Numbered from the stretch's first letter, positions 41,261 to 50,435 are shown. The stretch is 64,000 nucleotides of DNA from UBA3006 sp036746695 (GCA_036746695.1 DAIODP010000001.1:1116001-1180000), one strand, 5' to 3'. Translations and numbers: made by a program. The notes: generated by a model from the letters alone, not told the origin.

Positions 41261-42547
41261 ATGAATATCTTGGTAATCGGAGCAGGTGGTGTAGGCGCCT
41301 CGATGGCGTCTATTGCCGAAACCCGTTCGTTTTTCACCACCTTCGTTCTCGCAGACATCACTAAGTCCCGTGCAGAGGAAGCAATTGCTCTGCTTGATGA
41401 CAAATCAAAGTTTGTCGCAGAACAAGTTGATGCGCGAGACAAAGAAGCCATTAAGGCACTCATTCATAAAGTAAAAGCCGATATCGTAGTTAATGCGTGT
41501 GATCCGCGCATGAATGAACCCATCTTCGGCGCCGCTTACGAGGCACATTGCAATTACATCGATATGGCGATGAATCTGAGCGAACCTCATCAAACAAACC
41601 CATACGAAGAAGTCGGTTCGCCACTCGGCAAAGATCAACTTGCTGCCGATGCCCAGTGGCGCGATCGCGGCATTTTGGCGCTCGTTGGCATGGGTGTCGA
41701 ACCAGGACTGAGTGACGTGTTCGCTCGGTATGCAGCAGACAACCTGTTTGACACCATCGACGAAATTGGCGTGCGCGATGGGTCAAACCTTTCGATTGAT
41801 GGTCTTGATTTTGCACCGACGTTTTCAATCTGGACCACTATTGAAGAGTGTTTGAATCCTCCAATTGTCTGGGAAAAGAACAAGGGATTGTTCACCACCG
41901 ACTGTTTCAGCGAGCCTGAAGTGTTCCATTTCCCGGCAGGTATCGGGCCGTACGAGTGTGTCAACGTAGAGCACGAGGAAGTGCTACTTATCCCGCGCGA
42001 GATCGAATGCAACAGAGTGACATTCAAGTACAGCCTTGGCGCCGAATTTATCGACTGGTTGAAAACCTTCGCTTATCTCGGCCTCGACAGCAAAGAACAT
42101 GTTCGTGTTGGTGACGTCAACGTTGCTCCCCGTGACGTGTTGGCAGCAGTGCTACCGAACCCCGCCAAGTTGGGTCACCTCATGCATGGCAAGACATGCG
42201 CCGGTACATGGGTTCGTGGCACATACGATGGCGAACCACGCGAGGTCTACCTGTATCACGTAGCCGACAACGAAACAACAATGCGCGACTGGGGATCCCA
42301 AGCCGTACTTTGGCAAACCGCAATTTGCCCAGTTGTTGCACTTGAGTTGTTGGCAAATGGCAGTTGGAAGTCAACTGGCGTTCGCGGCGCAGAAGCATTT
42401 GATGCTGATCCGTTCCTGAACCTGCTCGGTGAATACGGCGCACATCATGGCATGGTGGAAATGGGCCCAGGCCTTTGGCCAAGCCCGAAGCCAACCGGCC
42501 AGCCCGGCTGGGACCGGCCAGTGAAGCGCGCAATTCGACTGGGCTAA
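41261..42547 (+). CDS. Saccharopine dehydrogenase-like NAD(P)-binding protein
   Basis: A 428-residue oxidoreductase-like protein with an N-terminal Rossmann fold (ILVIGAGGVGASMASIAE), LADITKSRAEEA for the ribose, and VVNACDPRMNEPIF, typical of saccharopine-dehydrogenase/Lys9-type proteins and carboxynorspermidine dehydrogenases. The middle region has CNYIDMAMNLSEPH and GVEPGLSDVFARYAADNLF, diagnostic of that family. It would reduce an imine formed between an amino acid or polyamine and a keto or aldehyde partner. The substrate is unknown; a spermidine-type route is possible. It is single-gene in appearance, with its own palindromic regulatory element just upstream, and a VanZ-like gene 6 bases downstream. 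Confidence 0.83.
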   Translation: MNILVIGAGGVGASMASIAETRSFFTTFVLADITKSRAEEAIALLDDKSKFVAEQVDARDKEAIKALIHKVKADIVVNACDPRMNEPIFGAAYEAHCNYIDMAMNLSEPHQTNPYEEVGSPLGKDQLAADAQWRDRGILALVGMGVEPGLSDVFARYAADNLFDTIDEIGVRDGSNLSIDGLDFAPTFSIWTTIEECLNPPIVWEKNKGLFTTDCFSEPEVFHFPAGIGPYECVNVEHEEVLLIPREIECNRVTFKYSLGAEFIDWLKTFAYLGLDSKEHVRVGDVNVAPRDVLAAVLPNPAKLGHLMHGKTCAGTWVRGTYDGEPREVYLYHVADNETTMRDWGSQAVLWQTAICPVVALELLANGSWKSTGVRGAEAFDADPFLNLLGEYGAHHGMVEMGPGLWPSPKPTGQPGWDRPVKRAIRLG

Positions 42548-42553
42548 GTCACA

Positions 42554-42970
42554 TTGCACCGCCGCCTTCGCGTTGTTGCTTTTCTTGTAATCGGTTTAGC
42601 CACCGCATTGATGTGGTCTGATACCGCAATCCAATGGTGGTCCGACATCGTTGTTTTTGCTTTGCGTGTTAATGAAAATGCAACAACATCAGTTATGGAT
42701 AACCGACCTAGCGGCGATGCCGATGCGCACGCTGTCATCTGGGGCGTGAGCGCCGCATTGCTGGCGTTTTCATTCACGAAATTTCGCCACCGAATGATTT
42801 CGCTTGCCGCTTTGCTTGGGTGGACAATTGTGGTTGAAATTGGCCAACCGGTGTTTACCGAACTGCGTTCGCGTCAACTTACCGACCTTGTTGGTAATGC
42901 GTTAGGCGTCGGGTTCGTTGCTGCCATGGTTCTCTTACAACAGGCTCGAAATAGAAGGTCTACTGAGTAG
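42554..42970 (+). CDS. VanZ-like membrane protein
   Basis: A 138-residue protein from the TTG at 42554; no ATG precedes the first span. It has four hydrophobic segments (about 6-22, 58-75, 82-95, 112-129). The block EIGQPVFTELRSRQLTDLVGNALGV is the signature of the VanZ family, named after a teicoplanin-resistance protein; bacterial members are often of unknown role or phage-derived. The last 11 bases overlap the convergent thymidine kinase gene. Possibly transcribed with the saccharopine-dehydrogenase-like gene, 6 bases away. Function is undefined. Confidence 0.72.
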   Translation: MHRRLRVVAFLVIGLATALMWSDTAIQWWSDIVVFALRVNENATTSVMDNRPSGDADAHAVIWGVSAALLAFSFTKFRHRMISLAALLGWTIVVEIGQPVFTELRSRQLTDLVGNALGVGFVAAMVLLQQARNRRSTE

Positions 42971-43568
42971 AGCCAAGGTCTCCCGAGAGGTAGTGCTTTC
43001 GGCACAGCAGTTCATAGCGAACGTCGTCACCAAATAATGGCTCGCTTGTGGTCTTGTCGGTGTCGCCAACAACTACTGTCTCGCCCTCGTAGACAATGAC
43101 ACCATTCACCAAGCGGGCGTTGTTGTTGGCACGACTTCCGCACCAGCAACGTGCTTCAACTTGCATCTCAACACGTTGGTCGGCAATTTCCAGCAGTCGC
43201 TTCGTTCCATCAAATAACAGCCCACGGAAATCTGAAATAAGACCGAACGCATAAACATCAATATCTAATTCGTCAACCACTTTGGCTAATTGGTCGCATT
43301 GATCAATGGTGTAAAACTGTGCTTCGTCGCAAACCAGGAACTGCAGCGGCATCTTTGATTGCGCAAGATCATAAATGTTTAGTTCGGGAGAGACATCGAC
43401 CGCTGGCGCAGAAACTCCGAGACGGCTCGTCACCTGCGAACCATCACGATCCAATTTGGTGAGGAGTAAACCGGCCACACCACGAGACGACATGTTGTGG
43501 TGAATCTGCAGTGCAAGCGTGCTCTTCCCAGATCCCATCGTTCCGTAACTGAATCGCAGTGTTGCCAT
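42960..43568 (-). CDS. tdk: Thymidine kinase
   Basis: Phosphorylates thymidine to dTMP in nucleoside salvage. From the ATG at 43568 the protein has 202 residues; the open frame extends to 43670 but the start lies directly at MATLRFSYGTMGSGKST. The P-loop is GTMGSGKST, the Asp/Glu catalytic region is FLVCDEAQFY, AFGLISDFRG is the lasso domain, and zinc-binding Cys residues are in CWCGSRANNN and CRKHY, as in type II tetrameric TKs. The neighbouring divergent gene is deoC, another nucleoside-salvage enzyme, with 60 bases between the starts, enough for a shared divergent promoter. Confidence 0.93.
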   Translation of the reverse strand: MATLRFSYGTMGSGKSTLALQIHHNMSSRGVAGLLLTKLDRDGSQVTSRLGVSAPAVDVSPELNIYDLAQSKMPLQFLVCDEAQFYTIDQCDQLAKVVDELDIDVYAFGLISDFRGLLFDGTKRLLEIADQRVEMQVEARCWCGSRANNNARLVNGVIVYEGETVVVGDTDKTTSEPLFGDDVRYELLCRKHYLSGDLGSTQ

Positions 43569-43628
43569 AACGACACAGAACCGTAGCCCCCATCGGTGGA
43601 GCTTCGCACCTGCGTCTAAGGTAGAGGT

Positions 43629-44306
43629 ATGGGAATCGATCCACGGGCCCTTGCGGCAATGATCGACCACACGCTGTTGGCTCCCGAGGCAACGAGTAGC
43701 GATATCGCCAAACTTTGCGCAGAGGCTGTCGAATTAGGGGTAGGCACCGTGTGTGTCTCGCCATCACATGTGGCTCTCGCGCATGGTTTGCTGCCAGCCA
43801 CAATCCAAGTTGCGAGCGTGGTTGGTTTTCCATCCGGCGCACACCGCAGCGAAGTTAAGGCTCTTGAGGCAGAACTTGCGTTGGATAGTGGTGCGAGCGA
43901 AATCGATATGGTCATCAACCTTGCGCACGTTCTGTCTGGAGATTGGCGTGGTGTCGAGGATGATGTTGCAGAAGTGCGTGCGGCTGCCCATCGACCCGCA
44001 GTGCTGAAAGTGATTATCGAATCGGGCGCACTGACCGATGAACAGATCGTGGAGACGTGCAAATCTGCCGTTGCAGCAGGAGCGGATTTTGTCAAGACAT
44101 CAACCGGCTTTCACAAAACTGGTGGTGCCACAACTCATGCCGTTGCATTAATGCGCTTGACGGTTGGTCCGTCGATTGGCGTTAAGGCAAGCGGGGGAAT
44201 TCGAACTCTGGCGGATGCATTGCAGATGATTGAAGCCGGAGCCAATCGCATTGGCGCATCGGCCTCGCGTGCGATTCTTGACGCTGCTTCGTCCGAACGA
44301 AACTAA
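43629..44306 (+). CDS. deoC: Deoxyribose-phosphate aldolase
   Basis: Cleaves 2-deoxy-D-ribose 5-phosphate to glyceraldehyde 3-phosphate and acetaldehyde in deoxyribonucleoside catabolism. The 225-residue class I aldolase shows IDHTLLAPEAT, VCVSPSHV, VVGFPSGAH, EIDMVINLAHV (catalytic Asp region), VLKVIIESG, FVKTSTGFHKTGGAT (Schiff-base Lys) and GVKASGGIRT (second Lys). All catalytic residues appear intact. It is divergent from tdk, forming a small thymidine/deoxyribose salvage region. The next gene, an L,D-transpeptidase, begins 26 bases after its stop. Confidence 0.95.
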   Translation: MGIDPRALAAMIDHTLLAPEATSSDIAKLCAEAVELGVGTVCVSPSHVALAHGLLPATIQVASVVGFPSGAHRSEVKALEAELALDSGASEIDMVINLAHVLSGDWRGVEDDVAEVRAAAHRPAVLKVIIESGALTDEQIVETCKSAVAAGADFVKTSTGFHKTGGATTHAVALMRLTVGPSIGVKASGGIRTLADALQMIEAGANRIGASASRAILDAASSERN

Positions 44307-44332
44307 GCACCAAAGTTTTATACACTCAACGC

Positions 44333-44860
44333 ATGATTATTCGTTGGCTCGTCGGTTCGTTGATTGTTCTCACTCCGATGAGTACTACTGCCCATGCGTC
44401 TTCGGGTGATCAGCAAACAACGACTACGACAACGATGGTTGAAACAGTTTCATTCCCGGTCCCCAAGCAGTCGGGTGTAGGGCGGCGGGTGGTGTACGCC
44501 AATCAAGCACAGCGTGTTTGGGTGATCAACGACGACAATGAAGTGATCCGTACATTTTTGGTATCTGGCATGAAGGGCCAACCCAAGCGTGGTAGTTATA
44601 CGGTATTTAGCCAATCCACTTCCTCATTTAGCCCTGAACTGGCGGGAGTGACATTCAGATTTATGACCCGATTCGCGCTTGGTCGCAACGGTGGGAATAT
44701 CGGATTTCATGAGATACCACTGCGCAATGGCAAGCCAATGCAGACGGTCGAACAACTTGGCACATTTCTTGGAAGCGGATGCTTGAGAAGTTCGACAGAG
44801 GATGCGTTGTTTATTTACCGCTGGGCTAAGCCCGGCACGCGCGTTGTTGTTGTCCCTTAA
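44333..44860 (+). CDS. L,D-transpeptidase (YkuD domain) with Sec signal peptide
   Basis: A 175-residue exported protein. The N-terminal signal peptide (MIIRWLVGSLIVLTPMSTTAHA) is followed by a Thr-rich linker (30-36) and a YkuD domain beginning at RVVYANQAQRVWVINDDNEVI. Near the end are IGFHEIPLRNG and LGSGCLRSSTEDALFIY, with the catalytic His and Cys in the HxxxxxxxxxxSGC[L]R signature. L,D-transpeptidases make 3-3 cross-links in peptidoglycan. TACACT lies 6 bases before the ATG, in leaderless position, and there is no Shine-Dalgarno. It converges with the DUF885 gene, 6 bases apart. Confidence 0.87.
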   Translation: MIIRWLVGSLIVLTPMSTTAHASSGDQQTTTTTTMVETVSFPVPKQSGVGRRVVYANQAQRVWVINDDNEVIRTFLVSGMKGQPKRGSYTVFSQSTSSFSPELAGVTFRFMTRFALGRNGGNIGFHEIPLRNGKPMQTVEQLGTFLGSGCLRSSTEDALFIYRWAKPGTRVVVVP

Positions 44861-44866
44861 CAGCGC

Positions 44867-46537
44867 TTAGAAACGCGCCATCTCCGACTTCAGGAGATCG
44901 AGCCCTAGGTTGCCAAGGCTAAGCCCATGTGCGTGCCACTTGCGTAGATCAAAAGATGCGCCGTGTTTCTTTTTTGCATCGTCGCGCAAATCAAGCCAAA
45001 CGCGTTCGCCGAGTTTGTATGAAATTGCCTGCCCCGGCCACCCCAGATAGCGATTGATCTCGGAACGATTGAACTCGTCGTCGCTTGACGACCTGGCGCT
45101 GAGGAACTCGAGCATAAGTGCGGGTGTCCACGCTTCGCCCGCATGCCAACCAGAATCTTGAGGGATCGCAAAGCCGCAGTGAATGCCAATATCAATGACC
45201 ACTCGTGCGGCGCGAAATGCTTGCGCGTAGAGGTAGCCCAACCGGTATTCGGGGTTGGCAAGAAATCCAAACTCGTCCATGAGCCGTTCGGCGTACAGCG
45301 CCCAACCTTCTCCGTGACCAGACACAAACGTGTTGCGTTGGAAGCGCGAGAGTTTTTCAGAGTTGATTGTGGCAATTGCAACTTGCAGGTGATGTCCCGG
45401 AACTCCTTCGTGGTATGCGGTTGTCGGTTCACTCCAGCGCGGGAAAACGGTGCGACCATTTGTTGGATACCACGTGCGGCCAGGGCGTGTGAGGTCTTCA
45501 CTTGGGCCTGTGTAATACATCGCCGCCGCACCGCCGGGTGGAGAAATCATTGCCTCAACTCGACGAATTGATTGTGGTATTTCGAAGTGGTTATTGCTGA
45601 TGAGAAACTCCATTGCCTCATCCATCAGATGTTGCAACCAATCCCGCAGCCCATCTTCGCCCTGAATCGAGCGGGCTGGGTCTGTGTCGAGCAAGTGACG
45701 AACTTCGTCAAGGGTTGCTCCGGGCTGGATTTGTTGTGCGACTCGAGCCATCTCGGCATCGATGCGTCGAACCTCGCCCCAACCCCATTCGTATGCGTCT
45801 TTCGCTTCTACAGACATACCCATGAATCGTCGTCGCGCAAGTGCGTGACGCTCTGGCCCGACACCATCCTGCAAGTCGGCCTGTGGCGCGTATTCGTTCA
45901 ACAAATAGTCGGACGTCTCGCCAAGCGCACGTGATGCATCTTTGGCCACTTCGCGCAAGCGCTCTATTGGTGCGCCCTTTACCGTTGCGGCGCTTTCTAC
46001 AAATTGCTCAAAAAATGCGGGCATGCTGCCCCGGCCAGCCCATGCTGCAAGTTGTTCGCTAGACGCGATCACTTGGCGTCGCTGAGCAAGCGCACCACGT
46101 TGTGCACCAAGCGCCCAAGACTCGCGCATTCCCGCGAATGAAAACGGAACTCTAGACATGCGCTCGCAGATGACTTCCCAGTCTGAAGCGGTGTCTGTCG
46201 GCATCAAATCAAAAATGGATCTTGCTGCATCTACATCGCCGGCAATCACTCGAATCGATCGAAGATGTTCGTTAGATGCGTGTTCAAGCGCGCTTAACTC
46301 GAGCGACTCGCGCAATACTCCAGCGGCCAGGCGGTCGGCATCAATGGTTGTATCGAGCCCCTTGAGCGTTGCGAGTGTGTCTCGGTCGAGTGCGGCGCGA
46401 GCATCATGTCCGTCAGGACTGAAGTCGGTCATTTCGTGGTCGTGTCCCGGGATTCCCATGTATGTGGCCGCTGCAGGGTCAAGTGCGGCTAGCTGAGTGA
46501 TGTATTGGTCGGAGAGTTTGTAGACGGGTGAAGACAT
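44867..46537 (-). CDS. DUF885 family metallopeptidase-like protein
   Basis: A 556-residue protein of the DUF885 family, related to M32/M3-like zinc peptidases. The zinc motif is TTAYHEGVPGHHLQVAIA (HExxxGHH pattern, about 386-396), followed by FVSGHGEGWALYAERLMDEFG, in which a downstream Glu would be the third ligand. The remainder is helical. There is no clear signal peptide, so it may act in the cytoplasm on peptides. It is downstream of the unrecognised coiled-coil gene on the same strand (40-base gap). DUF885 members are often called aminopeptidases, but specificity is unproven. Confidence 0.85.
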   Translation of the reverse strand: MSSPVYKLSDQYITQLAALDPAAATYMGIPGHDHEMTDFSPDGHDARAALDRDTLATLKGLDTTIDADRLAAGVLRESLELSALEHASNEHLRSIRVIAGDVDAARSIFDLMPTDTASDWEVICERMSRVPFSFAGMRESWALGAQRGALAQRRQVIASSEQLAAWAGRGSMPAFFEQFVESAATVKGAPIERLREVAKDASRALGETSDYLLNEYAPQADLQDGVGPERHALARRRFMGMSVEAKDAYEWGWGEVRRIDAEMARVAQQIQPGATLDEVRHLLDTDPARSIQGEDGLRDWLQHLMDEAMEFLISNNHFEIPQSIRRVEAMISPPGGAAAMYYTGPSEDLTRPGRTWYPTNGRTVFPRWSEPTTAYHEGVPGHHLQVAIATINSEKLSRFQRNTFVSGHGEGWALYAERLMDEFGFLANPEYRLGYLYAQAFRAARVVIDIGIHCGFAIPQDSGWHAGEAWTPALMLEFLSARSSSDDEFNRSEINRYLGWPGQAISYKLGERVWLDLRDDAKKKHGASFDLRKWHAHGLSLGNLGLDLLKSEMARF

Positions 46538-46577
46538 GTCTTCACGATAGACGCTGGGCGCCTGTGGCGCAGAAGGG

Positions 46578-48104
46578 CTAACTGGTGCGGTCTGGGCCGT
46601 GTCGGTCTACTTTTCCGACCACAATTTTCTTATTCGCTGAATCAATATGCATGTAGATACGGATGAGTGATTGATTCTTGCCTCGGCGCAGATGCGCACC
46701 AAGCAGCACAGGTTTACCGTCGTACACAACGGTGTAATAGCCGGCGTATTTTTGTGCTGTGTCTTCCGAAATGTTCGCCGCATAGTCGAGGTTGTACTCG
46801 TCTCGCATGTAGGAGCCCAGCCCGGCTGATGAAAACGCATTAGCGCGCCATGCTTGCACCACTTTGTCCAGTTTGCGAAGGTCATTAAGAACGCGTTCTG
46901 GATTTGGCCCTTGCAATAGGTCTGCGGTTTTGAATGCGGAGGGCAAGAAATCCAAGTTGGTGCATTCCTTGAACGCTTTATTCACGGCATCAAGCACTGT
47001 TCGTGGAATAGCACCAGGGGCCTTCCGATCAAGTTCGGCTTCCAAGTCGAGTTTTTGCAAGGTGATTGCATCGAGGTTCTCACGCAAGCGCACATTGTCG
47101 GTTCTCATCGTGTCGATTTCGGATTCAAATTCTTCGATGTCATCGATGAGCGCATCGTTCTGTTCGTCGGACTCGGCCAACAACTCGTCAAGTTGATCAA
47201 TATGAAATCGGTGCTCTTCGATTTGCTGCTGCAGTATGTCAATGGTTTTCTTGAGCGTGGCAATGTCGGCCCCAACCCGAGGTTCCGTAATCGCGGATGG
47301 TGGTGCTTGGCGAGACAACGATGCGCGTGGAGGCGCCTGCAACGGCAACTCTGGCTGCATTGACGATGCATCGAAAATCATTGCAGCGATTTGTTCGCGT
47401 TTTGGTTGTGAAGTGGTGAGGATGGTTGCCTGAACAGGTACTGGCCAAACAATCGTGATGTATTGTTCGCTCAACATGGTGCTGGCGCAGTAGGCATTAA
47501 ACGCTTGAAGCGCATCCGGCGAAGTGACATGTGCAATGTGGGCGATGCCAATTAAGTCCTGTGCTAGAGCGCCAGTAAGCGACGACTCGACGGTTTTACC
47601 AAATGTGTATTCGATAATGATTGGTAAGCGGCGCGATAGAGCATCGAGCGAATCGGCCCCGAGGGCTTGCCCTTCGTCCGAGGTATTGACTATGCGCACA
47701 ACAGGGGCCACCCGGCGCTCTGCGTCGTAGACCTCAAGCAACCGCGACATTTCAACACCCAGTTGCAGCAGCGGCTTTGGTGGCGCCTCTACATTTCGCC
47801 GCGGAACGACGGCGTCTTTGCCAGGCAATTGGCGAACGCGAATACCAAACACCAACTGCCCGCGGTGCGGCGCAACGGTGATCGTTGTAGAGCGAAGCGC
47901 TCCTGTTTGTTTAAACGTCTCAGAAATCTCGACACGAAAGACTTCATCTTCGGGTGAATGGCGAACTCTCACCCGCACATTTGCGGGCATTCGATCGGCG
48001 GCGAAATGTCGTTGTAGCCAAGCCTGAATTGCATTGATGCTGGACTGACGGGTGTCCTCGGTCCATTTTTTGGTGGACAAGTTCATCGCGTAGGTCGTAA
48101 TCAT
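46578..48104 (-). CDS. Unrecognised protein with central coiled coil
   Basis: From the ATG at 48104 (MITTYAMNL), 508 residues; the open frame to 48263 overlaps the divergent SWEET-like gene. ATG 48086 is an alternative. The first 290 residues form a globular region of unknown fold with alternating beta strands. A proline-rich linker follows (about 255-280), and then a long coiled coil (about 285-375, DIATLKKTIDILQQQIEEH onward). The C-terminal domain (about 390-508) is compact, with RVLNDLRKLDKVVQAW, YMRDEYNLDYAANISE and IRIYMHIDSANKKIVVGKVDRH, reminiscent of small domains placed at the end of bacterial defence or toxin-like proteins. I do not recognise a family, and no function is proposed. 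Confidence 0.6.
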   Translation of the reverse strand: MITTYAMNLSTKKWTEDTRQSSINAIQAWLQRHFAADRMPANVRVRVRHSPEDEVFRVEISETFKQTGALRSTTITVAPHRGQLVFGIRVRQLPGKDAVVPRRNVEAPPKPLLQLGVEMSRLLEVYDAERRVAPVVRIVNTSDEGQALGADSLDALSRRLPIIIEYTFGKTVESSLTGALAQDLIGIAHIAHVTSPDALQAFNAYCASTMLSEQYITIVWPVPVQATILTTSQPKREQIAAMIFDASSMQPELPLQAPPRASLSRQAPPSAITEPRVGADIATLKKTIDILQQQIEEHRFHIDQLDELLAESDEQNDALIDDIEEFESEIDTMRTDNVRLRENLDAITLQKLDLEAELDRKAPGAIPRTVLDAVNKAFKECTNLDFLPSAFKTADLLQGPNPERVLNDLRKLDKVVQAWRANAFSSAGLGSYMRDEYNLDYAANISEDTAQKYAGYYTVVYDGKPVLLGAHLRRGKNQSLIRIYMHIDSANKKIVVGKVDRHGPDRTS

Positions 48105-48143
48105 GACCCCATCAACGCTAACGACAGCATCTATGGTTGCGAA

Positions 48144-48761
48144 GTGAGTTTTCGCGACATTTTTAGCCTCTGGTGCATCAGCCTGTCCTTCATGTTCACC
48201 ATTCCTCAGGCTTTTCGCGTAGTTCGGCGCAACACGGTAGAAGGCATTTCTGTCTCGTCTCAATTACAAAATCTCAGCGGATCAATCTTGTGGGTGGTGT
48301 ACGGTTTTGCGGCCGAAACCTATCTGGTGGTGCTCGCAAATGTCATGACCATCTGCGGTTTTGGCGTCGTCGTGGTCAAGCAAATCAAATTGGGTGCAGT
48401 CACATTTCGCAAGGCCTTCGTGGTCGAGGCGGGTGTCATTGCGCTAGCGATTTTGGCTCTCGTTGTCTCGCAAGACATCCTTGGTGTGCTTGCGGTGGTC
48501 GTTGGTGGAACGGGGATTGTTCCTCAGGTTGTGCGTGCTGCACGAACTAGTCACCTTGTTGGTGTCTCGGTGGTTACCTTTGCAATGGTCGCAACCATGT
48601 CGGTCTCGTGGGGAATCTACGGACTAATGATTGATGACTTATTTGTTGCATTGCCCAACGTAGTGATCGTGCCAAGTTCGCTCTTTATTATGTTCAGAGC
48701 AATTCAGTCACACCGTTGTTATGGCAACACCACTGTTGCAACCGAGGTGCCCGCACGTTGA
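48144..48761 (+). CDS. SWEET-like PQ-loop protein with two repeats
   Basis: A 205-residue membrane protein, starting at GTG 48144. It has two PQ-loop repeats: FTIPQAFRVVRRNTVEGISV near residue 20 and GIVPQVVRAARTSHLVGVSV near residue 125, each followed by two hydrophobic segments, with a linker span between (about 90-107). Seven predicted spans in total match eukaryotic SWEET sugar uniporters; most bacterial relatives (SemiSWEETs) have one repeat of three spans. It is likely a facilitator for a small sugar or related solute. Its 3' end overlaps the convergent M14 peptidase gene by 43 bases. Function is by family resemblance only. Confidence 0.7.
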   Translation: MSFRDIFSLWCISLSFMFTIPQAFRVVRRNTVEGISVSSQLQNLSGSILWVVYGFAAETYLVVLANVMTICGFGVVVVKQIKLGAVTFRKAFVVEAGVIALAILALVVSQDILGVLAVVVGGTGIVPQVVRAARTSHLVGVSVVTFAMVATMSVSWGIYGLMIDDLFVALPNVVIVPSSLFIMFRAIQSHRCYGNTTVATEVPAR

Positions 48762-50398
48762 TGCGTTGCAGTCAGTGTGACTGTTTGGCCCTTCTTGCCT
48801 CGAATCAACCATGAATGCAGCACTCGATCTGGCGTTCCATCACTCTTTGCGTCGCCGCTGACACGAAAACGTACACGACCATCTAGCTGTCCAAGTTGCA
48901 CGCGAGGCGCACCATCAACAATGTCGGATACAGACACGCCGTCAATTTGCGCAGTCAATGGAAGAACGATGCCGTTCTTGTGTGCCCACGCGCTGATCTC
49001 CGTGCCAAGCCAACCGGTGTTGGCAATACCCATTCGAACTCGCCACAGCCCGTCGCCAAGAGCCTCTGCTGTTGCTTGTTTGATTTCAATACGCGGCGAC
49101 GCCAGCGCTTGAAACAGTGCGAAATGAACATGCCCTTGCACTTCGTCTCGAAGTTTTGATGGAGGCGCGTTAGTCCACGTTCGGAAAAAGTCGCAGCCAC
49201 CAATCTCGATCGAGCCCAGTTGTGGGTGCTCAAACTCTTTCCACGCAACGTAGGAGCCAGGCGCGTGCGTATCGCTCCACTTGCACACCGCCAACTCGTC
49301 GTCTGGCGTAGGCCCTACGTACCAAATGTCAGTTGGCGAATGTTTGCCGGTGGCATGAAAAATGGCATCCCAAAATTCGGTTGTCCATCCAAACACGCCA
49401 AGGTGTTCGTAAGCCCAGTCGTCGCCGGCACCACTCATCGTGTCGCTTTTATCCCAAGTCAGGTCCTCGTATACCGAGTGCACTGGATAGCCGGTGTGTT
49501 GCACGCCCACTTTCCCAAGTTCATTAAAGACCCAAATGTCAAAAGGCGGCAACGAGGAATCGGCACGAGTGCTTGATGGTCGCAACATGAAACCACCTGC
49601 AGTGTGGAATGCGTTGTAACCACAGATGTTCGTACGAGACCGAGCGGCACGCACAAGTGCGTCTACTTCGGGTTCGGACATTGGGTGATCGCCTGATCCC
49701 AAAACGTTGGTGCCCCAACCTGCAGGGAAGTTGCGGTTGAGGTCGAGGCCGGCTGGGTCGCGCGGCATGGGAATGGTGAACCCATCAAAGTTCTCGAGCA
49801 AACCTTCGTCGAGCAATCGATATCGAGTTTTGCCCGCAGGTGCACCAAGTGGCCCAACTGCCACCATCACACGGGCGTCATCGTCGTGTTCCATCCACGC
49901 ACCATCAGCGTCAACAATTCGCATGGTACGAATAGAGCCGTCGCCGTCTATATCTTCAACACTTAAACCCGGCCAACGATGCCCATCGCGCCAAGGCCAC
50001 GAACGCACGCTCGAACGGTGATACAACGGCCTATCGGCTAGCGCATCCTCTACGCCATCCGGATTAACACGCGGCACGATATAAAAAGTGCGCGTACGCA
50101 ATGCTTCGGTTACATGGTCGTGCTTTCCGAAGTTGTTGGCAAGATAATCCAAGATGAACAGTGCACCAACTCCACCTGTTACTTCGGTTGCGTGAATGTT
50201 TGCATCAATCCAATGCGCTGGCTTGGTGTTGTGCGCACCTGTTGCGCTGTCGGTAACCGTTGCAATCCACAAATCGCGGCCTTTGTGCGACTTGCCATAT
50301 GTTTCCAGTTCTACAAGCCCAGGAAATCGCTGTTGCAGTTGCTTTAGCCACGCCACCATTTCGTCGTAGCGCAGGAATCGGTCGAACAGATAAGTCAT
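48719..50398 (-). CDS. M14-family zinc carboxypeptidase
   Basis: A 559-residue protein with the carboxypeptidase A-type fold. The zinc motif HxxE occurs in WIDANIHATEVTGG (about 64-77), PRVNPDGVE follows, and the third ligand His is in YNAFHTAGGFML (about 264-275). The Arg-rich substrate pocket is marked by LDLNRNFPAGWG, typical of the M14 family. The C-terminal 160 residues (after DFFRTW) form a beta-rich accessory domain. No signal peptide is evident, so it may be cytoplasmic or use a non-Sec route. Its 3' end overlaps the SWEET-like gene; it is divergent from hemolysin III with 37 bases between starts. Confidence 0.87.
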   Translation of the reverse strand: MTYLFDRFLRYDEMVAWLKQLQQRFPGLVELETYGKSHKGRDLWIATVTDSATGAHNTKPAHWIDANIHATEVTGGVGALFILDYLANNFGKHDHVTEALRTRTFYIVPRVNPDGVEDALADRPLYHRSSVRSWPWRDGHRWPGLSVEDIDGDGSIRTMRIVDADGAWMEHDDDARVMVAVGPLGAPAGKTRYRLLDEGLLENFDGFTIPMPRDPAGLDLNRNFPAGWGTNVLGSGDHPMSEPEVDALVRAARSRTNICGYNAFHTAGGFMLRPSSTRADSSLPPFDIWVFNELGKVGVQHTGYPVHSVYEDLTWDKSDTMSGAGDDWAYEHLGVFGWTTEFWDAIFHATGKHSPTDIWYVGPTPDDELAVCKWSDTHAPGSYVAWKEFEHPQLGSIEIGGCDFFRTWTNAPPSKLRDEVQGHVHFALFQALASPRIEIKQATAEALGDGLWRVRMGIANTGWLGTEISAWAHKNGIVLPLTAQIDGVSVSDIVDGAPRVQLGQLDGRVRFRVSGDAKSDGTPDRVLHSWLIRGKKGQTVTLTATHQRAGTSVATVVLP

Positions 50399-50435
50399 AG
50401 CGCAAAGGTTACGCTGTGGCTGAGGAGGTCATCCG

